Source: Acinetobacter sp. NCu2D-2 (lineage in GTDB: Bacteria; Pseudomonadota; Gammaproteobacteria; Pseudomonadales; Moraxellaceae). Taken from it: DNA of 64,000 nucleotides. Position numbers and translations under genes: made by a program. The stretch is taken from NCBI RefSeq assembly GCF_001647675.1, contig NZ_CP015594.1, forward strand, positions 1,178,001-1,242,000, in the 5' to 3' direction. Shown one piece after another: positions 55,345 to 62,582 of this stretch. Every line of letters starts with the position of its first letter. Position 1 is the stretch's first letter. The notes below the pieces were generated by a model. It made no database searches, had not been told where the DNA came from, and was given only the letters and a program-made list of their open reading frames with translations.

Positions 55345-55971
55345 CTAAGCCAATGAAAGTCTAATTCGATTAATGACCGTCCAAATGCAAAGTATGCTGA
55401 TGATGGCGAGCAAGCCGTTAATAATTAAACTTTGTAGTTCAGTTGCTAAGCCATAAAGCTCGAAAGTTAAAAGCAGTATAGTGATAGCACTCAACCAAAA
55501 AGCACGGTCACTTTTACCCATTGGACCTGCATAGCAGCGTGGTTTATGGATGAGTGTGGCGGTAACACCTGTAAATTCCGTTAGAACGGCGAGGAAGCAA
55601 AGCAATAACAGTAAATGGGCTTGAATGGGTGAGATGACGATTAAGCAAATATATAGGGCAGTATCTGAGATGACATCGCAAAGCTCATTGAGAAAAGCGC
55701 CCAAATCGGACTGCTGCAAAAATTCACGAGCCAACATGCCGTCTATAGCATTGAATGCCATGCGAATCAGCATCCAAATTGGAAATAATAAGATCCAGTA
55801 ATTCACTGCATGATTTGAGTAATAGCAATAAAGACCGACACTTAAACCAACAGACAACAACATAGCTGCCAATGTGACATGATTTGCCTGAATGCCGAGT
55901 TTATACATCCCGCTGACTAAAGGTCGGAGCATATTTTGAAATGCAGGTTTCAGCTGATATATAGAGGGCAT
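55345..55971 (-). CDS. CDP-alcohol phosphatidyltransferase (YnbA-like)
   Basis: This 208-aa inner-membrane enzyme has about six helices and the CDP-alcohol phosphotransferase motif, here NAIDGMLAR-x8-GAFLNELCD. The first and third aspartates of the canonical D-x2-DG-x2-AR-x8-G-x3-D-x3-D are Asn. The same change appears in E. coli YnbA as I remember it, which suggests a special subfamily rather than decay. It would join a CDP-diacylglycerol to an unknown alcohol. It is the first gene of the six-gene operon. Confidence 0.88.
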   Translation of the reverse strand: MPSIYQLKPAFQNMLRPLVSGMYKLGIQANHVTLAAMLLSVGLSVGLYCYYSNHAVNYWILLFPIWMLIRMAFNAIDGMLAREFLQQSDLGAFLNELCDVISDTALYICLIVISPIQAHLLLLLCFLAVLTEFTGVTATLIHKPRCYAGPMGKSDRAFWLSAITILLLTFELYGLATELQSLIINGLLAIISILCIWTVINRIRLSLA

Positions 55972-56119
55972 TTTAGTGTTATATCTGAGCTTTTATTTTA
56001 ATTGATTATATTTTAAGCAGCGAAGTTTAAATCTTGCAATCTGAAAATTGTTGTGTAAATGCAAATACTTCTGAAAGGTCTATAATAGATCATTCGTCAT
56101 TTTTAAGCTGAAAAATATT

Positions 56120-56587
56120 ATGACTCCTGCCTGTAAATTATTATCGAGCAAAAAAATCAATTACAGCATTCATGAATATACACATGATGTAAATGCCAAA
56201 AGTTTTGGTTTGGAAGCGGCAGAAAAATTAGGTCTACATGTCCATGAAGTGTTTAAAACATTATTGGTCACGGACGAAAAACAATATTTTGTCGCAATTT
56301 TACCTGTCCATCATCAATTAAACCTCAAGAAAGTGGCGCATGCATTTGGCTGTAAAAAACTACAAATGGCAGACCCAAAACACGCAGAACGCTTAACAGG
56401 ATATTTGGTTGGTGGAATTAGTCCGATTGGACAAAAGAAACGTTTAAAAACAGTGATAGATGCATCGGCTGAAACACTTGAGAAAATGTATGTCAGTGGT
56501 GGTAAGCGTGGTTTAGACATTGGCTTAAAGCCACAAGATTTATCCGATGTACTGTCAGCATCTTTTGTAGATATTGTGGATGAATAA
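56120..56587 (+). CDS. ybaK: Cys-tRNA(Pro) deacylase YbaK
   Basis: This 155-aa trans-editing protein hydrolyses Cys mischarged on tRNA-Pro. It has the YbaK/EbsC fold: [22 protein letters not shown] at the start, [12 protein letters not shown] with the key Lys (KTL), [14 protein letters not shown], and GKRGLDIGL near the end. Length is typical of YbaK. It is transcribed alone, divergent from the lipid operon with a gap of about 150 bp. Confidence 0.93.
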   Translation: MTPACKLLSSKKINYSIHEYTHDVNAKSFGLEAAEKLGLHVHEVFKTLLVTDEKQYFVAILPVHHQLNLKKVAHAFGCKKLQMADPKHAERLTGYLVGGISPIGQKKRLKTVIDASAETLEKMYVSGGKRGLDIGLKPQDLSDVLSASFVDIVDE

Positions 56588-56774
56588 TCCTATTTTTTAA
56601 ATATAAGCTTTTGAAATAAAATGAAAATATCAGGCCGACGTTAAGTTTTTGCTTTGGTCGGAAAGCGCTGCAAAATTATTTATACATTTGTATATTGTTT
56701 GAGCTAAACATCAAGGAAAGGTGTTTGGCTTTATTACATATAAAACAAAAACAAAGATAATGCGGAGCATATCC

Positions 56775-58028
56775 ATGAATTTAAATAATAATGTGTTTAA
56801 TCGTATGATGTTGGGGATGGCTGCAATCGCTTCCGTCACAGCGATGACAGTCGGTCATACGGATGCAGCGACATTACCGCAACCGCCAAATAGCCAGCAA
56901 GTTTTTTTTGTAGGAAATAACTGGGATGGTACTGTGACGGTCATTCGTCCATCGGGCGATTTTGGCAAAATTGGTGTCATTAATATGATTCCAGATCGTA
57001 AAGAGCGCCTTAAGGAAATTCATTTAAATCCTATTAAATTGATTGCCTACACTTACATCCAAGCGACTGCAGGTGAAGGAAACGACCAATTGGTAGATGA
57101 TATGTATTCCACACCAGATGGCCAGTCTGTGGTTGCATCACGCCCAAGTTTTGCTGATGTGGTTTCAATTAATATCAAAACGGGAAAAATTAACTGGCGT
57201 ACACCAGTAGAAGGCTTCCGCGCAGACCATATGGCGGTTTCACCGGATGGTCAACGTGTTGCAGTATCAGCATCCTCTGGCAATGTTGTTCATGTACTTG
57301 ATATTCATACTGGTAAAGAATTAGGTCGCTTTGCCACAGGTGATAAGCCACATGAAAATATCTATTTCGATGGTGGGAAAAAGATTCTAAATTCTGCGAT
57401 TGGTAATGTTGAAACAGCAATGGATGCAAGCTGGCAGGATTTCACCAAGGGTAAGCGTTTAATTACCATTGCCGATGCTCAAACACATAAAGTACTACGC
57501 AAAATTGATTTTAGACCTGCTTTAGATGCATTTGGTCGTAAGGATTTATCGAATTCTGTGCGCCCAATGGTGTTTAGTAAGGATGAAACCAAACTCTATG
57601 CACAAGTGTCATTCTTTAATGGCTTGGTGGAATACGACTTAAACCAAAACAAGGTGACAAGGATTGGTCAGTTACCGGGTAGCACGACAATTCCAAGTGA
57701 TCGTACCAAATGGGTGAATGACTCTCGTCACCATGGTTTATCCATCAGTGCGGATGGTGAAAAACTCTGTGTTGCCGGTACGATGGACGATTATGCAACG
57801 ATTGTAGACCGTAAAACACTGACTGCGAAAAAGCTTATTCCAGCGGGCAAGCCTTATTGGGCAACACGCAGTCCAGATGGCAAGAGCTGTATCATTTCAG
57901 AAAGCCAAACTGATGTTGTAACGGTGATTGATTTTGAAACAGGTAATAAAGTCTTGAGCGTACCAGTGGGCAATCATCCACAGCGTGTACGTATTGGTTA
58001 TGCACCTGCAGATTGGTCTACACCTTAA
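56775..58028 (+). CDS. Exported YncE-like beta-propeller protein
   Basis: This 417-aa periplasmic protein has a signal peptide (about residues 1-34, MLGMAAIASVTAMTVGHTDA core) followed by a seven-bladed propeller built from YncE/quinoprotein-like repeats such as VVASRPSFADVVSINIKTG, HMAVSPDGQRVAVS, and VTVIDFETGNKVLSVPVGNHP. ATG 56775 is selected because GGAG at 56764-56767 is correctly spaced; upstream in-frame starts at 56721 and 56760 are less likely. E. coli YncE binds DNA and is iron/MarR controlled, but function here is unknown. Confidence 0.85.
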   Translation: MNLNNNVFNRMMLGMAAIASVTAMTVGHTDAATLPQPPNSQQVFFVGNNWDGTVTVIRPSGDFGKIGVINMIPDRKERLKEIHLNPIKLIAYTYIQATAGEGNDQLVDDMYSTPDGQSVVASRPSFADVVSINIKTGKINWRTPVEGFRADHMAVSPDGQRVAVSASSGNVVHVLDIHTGKELGRFATGDKPHENIYFDGGKKILNSAIGNVETAMDASWQDFTKGKRLITIADAQTHKVLRKIDFRPALDAFGRKDLSNSVRPMVFSKDETKLYAQVSFFNGLVEYDLNQNKVTRIGQLPGSTTIPSDRTKWVNDSRHHGLSISADGEKLCVAGTMDDYATIVDRKTLTAKKLIPAGKPYWATRSPDGKSCIISESQTDVVTVIDFETGNKVLSVPVGNHPQRVRIGYAPADWSTP

Positions 58029-58086
58029 GAAGACTGTCAGGATATGAGTGTGTCTTAACTGAAGGCACACTTTCAGGAGAAATGAT

Positions 58087-58548
58087 ATGGATAAATCATC
58101 GCAGAAATATGCCGTGATTGCCTTGTTTCTTGTAGTAGTCTTAATGCTCATCGGTTATCAAGTCCGAGAGGTCATTTATACTCAGCAGACTGATGATGAA
58201 ATGAATGTAGACGCTGAACAATTAGCTGACACTCAGGTAAATGTCATCAATGCACAAGCGCAAATGCCGAATACTGAACTGGATCAGCTTACTCAGAATC
58301 AGCTGATTGAACAACGTGATCGTTTATATGCTTCATTTGCAGAACTGACTTCAGGCATGAGCAAAGGGCAAAAGCCTAAAGCTGAGCATGTGGTACACAT
58401 GTTAGGGCAGCAACAACAGTTGGTCAGTGCCAATTTAGTGACTGTAGAAGAAGCCAATGCACAAATCGTGTTTTTGAAGAAAGTCTTACCTGAGCTAAAT
58501 ACAGTCTTGAACCAAGCTCAAACTCAGCTCGAGCAACGTCAGTTATAA
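58087..58548 (+). CDS. Membrane-anchored hypothetical protein
   Basis: This 153-aa protein has one N-terminal helix (about residues 9-27, VIALFLVVVLMLIGYQV) and a Gln-rich, helical periplasmic or cytoplasmic region with coiled-coil character (NTELDQLTQNQLIEQRDRLY and a second helix pair at the C-terminus). It follows the propeller gene by 58 bp with a CAGGAG ribosome site and may be co-transcribed with it. The family is not recognised. Confidence 0.72.
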   Translation: MDKSSQKYAVIALFLVVVLMLIGYQVREVIYTQQTDDEMNVDAEQLADTQVNVINAQAQMPNTELDQLTQNQLIEQRDRLYASFAELTSGMSKGQKPKAEHVVHMLGQQQQLVSANLVTVEEANAQIVFLKKVLPELNTVLNQAQTQLEQRQL

Positions 58549-58556
58549 ATCCAAAT

Positions 58557-58868
58557 TTATAAGCAATTTGGTGGTTTGGGAATGCCTGCTAATCGACTAA
58601 GATGGCGGGCAACCAACCCCGTGTTAAATTTTTCTTGAAGTACTGCATTATTGATATCGCTACTTACAGTTTTCATCAGAAACTTAATCAATGGTCGTGT
58701 AGCAGGTGAATGACCAAACTGTTGATAGAACTGACGTACTGCATTTAAGACTTCAAAATGCCACGGTGTGAGCTTGAGCTCCAAACTCTCAGCTAAGACT
58801 TGTGCAACGTCTTCATTCCAAATGGTGTAATCGACTAAATGACCATCTTGGTCTAATTCTAAATTCAT
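58557..58868 (-). CDS. tusE: Sulfur relay protein TusE (DsrC family)
   Basis: This 103-aa TusE/DsrC protein accepts persulfide from TusBCD and passes it to MnmA for 2-thiouridine synthesis in tRNA wobble positions. The essential Cys is the penultimate residue (PKPPNCL). DsrC's second upstream Cys is absent, which supports TusE rather than a sulfite reductase partner. WHFEVLNAVRQFYQQFGHSP is the typical core. It is the last gene of the tusDCB-tusE cluster. Confidence 0.92.
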   Translation of the reverse strand: MNLELDQDGHLVDYTIWNEDVAQVLAESLELKLTPWHFEVLNAVRQFYQQFGHSPATRPLIKFLMKTVSSDINNAVLQEKFNTGLVARHLSRLAGIPKPPNCL

Positions 58869-58887
58869 CTTTAACTCTAACTCAGTC

Positions 58888-59178
58888 TTATTTCATTGAA
58901 ATGCAGCGGGTGAATTGCAAGCATAAGGCAGCAAATTCATCGTAGCTTATGATTTGAATATTTGGGTTGATTGGTTCAGCTAAGAGCTCTGACTCTGTAT
59001 CTAATACAGCAATCTTTGCAAAAGCATCAGTTAAGCCTTGTAGATCATTTAAGACAAGGACTGATTCACCCATAAATACAACTTGATCATTGCTGCTAAA
59101 GATTTGTTTTAACTGTTTAAGGACAGCAGCTGTTGCGCCGTATTGGGATTGAATTAAATAAAGTGTTGGATTTGACAT
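58888..59178 (-). CDS. tusB: Sulfur relay protein TusB (DsrH family)
   Basis: This 96-aa TusB subunit forms the hexameric TusBCD complex that takes sulfur from the IscS-TusA branch. It starts MSNPTLYLIQSQYGA, and the central VVFMGESVLVLND strand is as in the family. It lies between tusC and tusE on the minus strand with spacings of about 20 bp. Confidence 0.85.
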   Translation of the reverse strand: MSNPTLYLIQSQYGATAAVLKQLKQIFSSNDQVVFMGESVLVLNDLQGLTDAFAKIAVLDTESELLAEPINPNIQIISYDEFAALCLQFTRCISMK

Positions 59179-59196
59179 ATATAGACCTATAGCATC

Positions 59197-59547
59197 TTAC
59201 CAATACAGCACGTGATCAAATTTTTGGATAAAAGCGCTATCAAGTTGAACAAATTCAATCTCTTGTTCGCTATCTTTCACGAATGGATGGTTTTGAAACT
59301 GATCTTCAACATAGAGTGGTGTTAAATCATAAAACTCAAAACTGTCGACCATATTTGAAGCGATCTTAAATGCATGTTTCACTTGGTCAAACGCTAAGTC
59401 TGACTTTAACAAGCTAAGTGCAGCACCTTGTAGTAAAACTTTGACTTCAGCACCGAAGGTTGCAAGAACCATGGTCGCAGACAAACTTTCATGTACTTGC
59501 AAGCTGGTGAGGTTGGCTTGGGTTAGAATGACGAGTACAGATTTCAC
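59197..59547 (-). CDS. tusC: Sulfur relay protein TusC (DsrF family)
   Basis: This 116-aa TusC subunit has the DsrE/F fold, starting MKSVLVILTQANLTSLQVHESLSATMVLATFGAEV, given here as one N-terminal domain landmark set: beta-1 SVLVILTQ and the ATFGAEVKVLL helix-strand. No catalytic Cys is expected in TusC. It sits between tusD and tusB in the standard order. Confidence 0.87.
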   Translation of the reverse strand: MKSVLVILTQANLTSLQVHESLSATMVLATFGAEVKVLLQGAALSLLKSDLAFDQVKHAFKIASNMVDSFEFYDLTPLYVEDQFQNHPFVKDSEQEIEFVQLDSAFIQKFDHVLYW

Positions 59548-59590
59548 ACAATTTACCTTTTAAAAGCAACAATTCACAAAAACATAAGCA

Positions 59591-59959
59591 TTAGAATTGA
59601 ATAAGACGTTGGGCGGATTGAACAGCATCTGCAAGTTCACCTAAACCGACCAACTCAAATTTTTCAGCAAGATTATGTTGTTGAATGTTATGACGTTGTG
59701 CATTTTCTGCATCGGTAATGCCTCGTGCTAATGCAGCACTGACACATACAGGCAGTCGAATTTCTAAAGATTGCCATTGCTGTGTCAATCGGCGTTGATC
59801 ATCAGGCACCCATTGTAGTGAATTAGCGACTGATACACCGTCCTGATAAAAGAAAACACGAAAATCTTCTTTTTTCTTTTGTAAGGCTTGTGCTAAACCT
59901 AAAGCATGCCATGCATGTATAGAACTAGGTGCGGAGGTAATCAGGATTAGTGTGCTCAT
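59591..59959 (-). CDS. tusD: Sulfurtransferase TusD (DsrE family)
   Basis: This 122-aa catalytic subunit of TusBCD accepts persulfide on the Cys72-containing loop LPVCVSAALARG, which aligns with the active-site Cys of E. coli TusD. ATG 59959 (MSTLILITSAPSS) is chosen over an upstream in-frame TTG at 59983 because the family normally begins directly with the first beta strand. It is the first gene of the tusDCB-tusE operon, divergent from the epimerase gene. Confidence 0.9.
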   Translation of the reverse strand: MSTLILITSAPSSIHAWHALGLAQALQKKKEDFRVFFYQDGVSVANSLQWVPDDQRRLTQQWQSLEIRLPVCVSAALARGITDAENAQRHNIQQHNLAEKFELVGLGELADAVQSAQRLIQF

Positions 59960-60019
59960 GGAATTCACTACAGGCTGGATCAATATGATCTGGGCTACAT
60001 AATAAGAAGGTAGTATACA

Positions 60020-61030
60020 ATGATTTTAGTGACGGGTGGATTAGGCTTTTTAGGTTCACATATTACTTTAAGCCTGTTGGCACAAGGGCTAGAGGTCATT
60101 GTGGTGGATAATTTATCCAATGCCAGTTTACAAACCCTCGAACGTCTCGAATATATCTCAGGTATGTATGTGCCTTTTGTGAAGGTCGATGTTCGAAATA
60201 CGCCTGCATTAAATAAAGTTTTTGAGCAACATTCCATCCAAGCTGTGATTCATACGGCAGGCTTTAAATCACTAGAAGAATCTGTGTTAAAACCTCTTGA
60301 ATATTATAATGATAATGTCAGTTGCATCATGAGTTTAATGCGCGCGATGCAACGTACAGGTATTCGTCATTTAGTGCATTTATCTAGTCTAGCAGTCTAT
60401 GGTCAATCAGGTACTACACTTGATGAAACACAAGAATTTAATTACACCTATCCAAATCCGTATGTGAAATCTCAGCAGATGGTTGAAGAAATTATTCGCG
60501 ATACTGCACGAACGGATAGTGAATGGAAAATAGCAATTCTACGACTTTCCAATATTGCGGGTGCTTTTGAACATGGTGTCTTGGGCGAATGGGTTCCTCC
60601 ATTACCTAAAAATATTATTCCGTTGGCTTTACAAGTTGGGGCATTGCAACGTGATGCGATTGAACTTCGCCAACAAGCAAAAACTGAAGACCAAACTGTA
60701 GAGCGCAGCTTTTTACATGTATTAGATTGTTGTGACGCCGTTTTGAAGTCACTTCAATGGTTAATGCAGCAAAACGAGCACACTTGTGAAGCATTTAATA
60801 TCAGTGGTGAATTGACGTCTATTCAGAAACTGCTTGATGAAGTTGCCGAAGTCACCCAAGTGACCATCAAAACTGAAGAAGCCCATTACTACACCAGTGC
60901 GGAGTTAGATCAACTGGGTGCAAGTAATGAAAAGGCTGAAAAACTATTACAGTGGAAGCCGACACACTCCATACGAAAAATGCTTGAAGATGAGTGGCGT
61001 TTTTATCAAAACACGCTTAGAGGTCAATAA
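60020..61030 (+). CDS. Extended SDR NAD-dependent epimerase/dehydratase-like protein
   Basis: This 336-aa protein is similar in outline to UDP-glucose 4-epimerase: Rossmann motif GGLGFLGSH (residues 6-14), VVDNLSNAS, and HLSSLAVYG with the catalytic Ser. The expected YxxxK appears as NPYVKSQ, with Gln at the Lys position and Lys two places after Tyr. The protein is therefore not a standard GalE and may be altered in activity. A sugar-nucleotide substrate is likely but unproven. It is followed by fumC, which has its own promoter region. Confidence 0.78.
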   Translation: MILVTGGLGFLGSHITLSLLAQGLEVIVVDNLSNASLQTLERLEYISGMYVPFVKVDVRNTPALNKVFEQHSIQAVIHTAGFKSLEESVLKPLEYYNDNVSCIMSLMRAMQRTGIRHLVHLSSLAVYGQSGTTLDETQEFNYTYPNPYVKSQQMVEEIIRDTARTDSEWKIAILRLSNIAGAFEHGVLGEWVPPLPKNIIPLALQVGALQRDAIELRQQAKTEDQTVERSFLHVLDCCDAVLKSLQWLMQQNEHTCEAFNISGELTSIQKLLDEVAEVTQVTIKTEEAHYYTSAELDQLGASNEKAEKLLQWKPTHSIRKMLEDEWRFYQNTLRGQ

Positions 61031-61043
61031 GGCGTATCGAAAT

Positions 61044-61064
61044 AAATGATAATAAGTATCATTT
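61044..61064. promoter_or_regulatory. Probable Fur box upstream of fumC
   Basis: The palindrome AAATGATA-ATAAG-TATCATTT (61044-61064) closely resembles the Fur consensus built from GATAAT units and lies about 80 bp before the fumC start codon. An iron-repressed fumC would replace iron-dependent class I fumarase activity when iron is scarce. Confidence 0.7.
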
Positions 61065-61143
61065 ACAATATTATATCTTTCACATAAGATCGAAATATAG
61101 AAGGGAAGATAAATCCTAAATAAAGACTTGAGGTGAACTAAAA

Positions 61144-62538
61144 ATGCAAACACGTATTGAACATGACACGATGGGTGAAGTCGCGGTACCAAGCGAAGCA
61201 CTTTGGGGTGCACAAACACAGCGTAGTTTGCAGAACTTTAAAATTGGACAAGAGCGTTTACCTCGTCCAATGATCCGTGCAATGGGTTTAGTTAAAAAAG
61301 CGGCTGCATTAACCAATGCTGAGTTAAATCAAATTCCGCAAGAACTTGCAGATTACATTGTTGGTGCTGCTGAAGAGGTGATTTCTGGTCAATGGGATAG
61401 CCAATTTCCCTTAGTGGTTTGGCAAACCGGTTCAGGCACGCAAAGTAATATGAACTGTAATGAAGTTATTGCCAATATTGCTAATCAAAAATTGGGCAAT
61501 CCTTTAGGTTCACAAAAGCCTGTACATCCAAATGATCATGTCAATCGTGCCCAGTCAACCAATGACTCATTTCCAACCGCAATTCACGTCGCTGCAAGTC
61601 TACAGATCAATGAACTTTTGATTCCGGCCGTGACCCGTCTACGGGATACTTTAAAAGCAAAATCTGAAGCATTTTCCGATATTGTGAAAATTGGACGTAC
61701 TCATTTACAGGATGCGACTCCGCTGACCTTAGGGCAAGAGTTTAGCGGTTATGTGTCACAGCTCGAGCATGCTTTAAAACGTTTAAATCAAGCACTCGAG
61801 GGCTTATATGAATTGCCTTTGGGTGGTACTGCAGTGGGTACAGGTTTAAATGCACATCCTGACTATGCGGTTAAAGCTGCGAAAACCTTAGCGGATTTAA
61901 CTGATCTGCCATTTGTAACTGCTCCAAATAAATTTGAAGCTTTAGCTGGTCGAGATGCCGCCGTATTTGCTTCAGGTGCTTTAAAAACACTTGCTGTAAG
62001 TTTAAATAAAATCGCAAATGATATTCGTTGGTTAGCGAGTGGTCCACGTTGTGGCTTTGGTGAGCTTCGTATTCCTGAAAATGAACCAGGCTCAAGCATT
62101 ATGCCGGGTAAAGTGAACCCAACTCAAAGTGAAGCAATGACGATGGTTGTGGCTCAAGTTCTAGGAAATGATACGACCATTAATGTTGCAGGAGCTTCAG
62201 GTAACTTTGAACTAAACGTGTTTATGCCTGTGATTGCATTTAATCTTTTACAGTCGATCCAACTTTTAGGAGATGCATGTAATAGTTTTAATGATCATTG
62301 CGCCGTCGGTATTGAACCCAATCGCGAGCAAATTAATCATTACTTGCATGACTCTTTAATGTTAGTCACTGCGTTAAACCCAGTCATTGGTTATGAAAAT
62401 GCTGCAAAGGTTGCTAAGACGGCCTATAAGGAAAATAAAACACTGAAACAGGTGGCTGTAGAACTTGGTTTGGTGACTGCTGAACAGTTTGATGAAGTCG
62501 TTAGACCTGAGAAGATGGTTTCAGCAAATGTGAAGTGA
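61144..62538 (+). CDS. fumC: Class II (iron-independent) fumarate hydratase
   Basis: This 464-aa tetrameric enzyme interconverts fumarate and malate without an Fe-S cluster. Superfamily motifs are [30 protein letters not shown], and the signature [13 protein letters not shown] with the catalytic Ser loop. Length is standard. It starts at ATG 61144. A probable Fur box upstream suggests induction during iron limitation, as reported for the fumC gene of the Pseudomonas aeruginosa fumC-sodA operon. Confidence 0.96.
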   Translation: MQTRIEHDTMGEVAVPSEALWGAQTQRSLQNFKIGQERLPRPMIRAMGLVKKAAALTNAELNQIPQELADYIVGAAEEVISGQWDSQFPLVVWQTGSGTQSNMNCNEVIANIANQKLGNPLGSQKPVHPNDHVNRAQSTNDSFPTAIHVAASLQINELLIPAVTRLRDTLKAKSEAFSDIVKIGRTHLQDATPLTLGQEFSGYVSQLEHALKRLNQALEGLYELPLGGTAVGTGLNAHPDYAVKAAKTLADLTDLPFVTAPNKFEALAGRDAAVFASGALKTLAVSLNKIANDIRWLASGPRCGFGELRIPENEPGSSIMPGKVNPTQSEAMTMVVAQVLGNDTTINVAGASGNFELNVFMPVIAFNLLQSIQLLGDACNSFNDHCAVGIEPNREQINHYLHDSLMLVTALNPVIGYENAAKVAKTAYKENKTLKQVAVELGLVTAEQFDEVVRPEKMVSANVK

Positions 62539-62553
62539 TTTAAAGTTATACAT

Positions 62554-62578
62554 AAAGCCCTCGATTGAGGGCTTTATA
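62554..62578. terminator. Bidirectional terminator between fumC and the acyltransferase gene
   Basis: A perfect stem AAAGCCCTC/GAGGGCTTT (62554-62562 with 62567-62575) with a GATT loop lies between convergent genes. T-runs are short on either side. Confidence 0.75.
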
Positions 62579-62582
62579 AAGT

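Noticed and set aside
58557..58868. DsrC of a dissimilatory sulfite reductase
   Set aside because: The second DsrC Cys is absent and the gene adjoins tusDCB with no dsrAB, so TusE is the better call.
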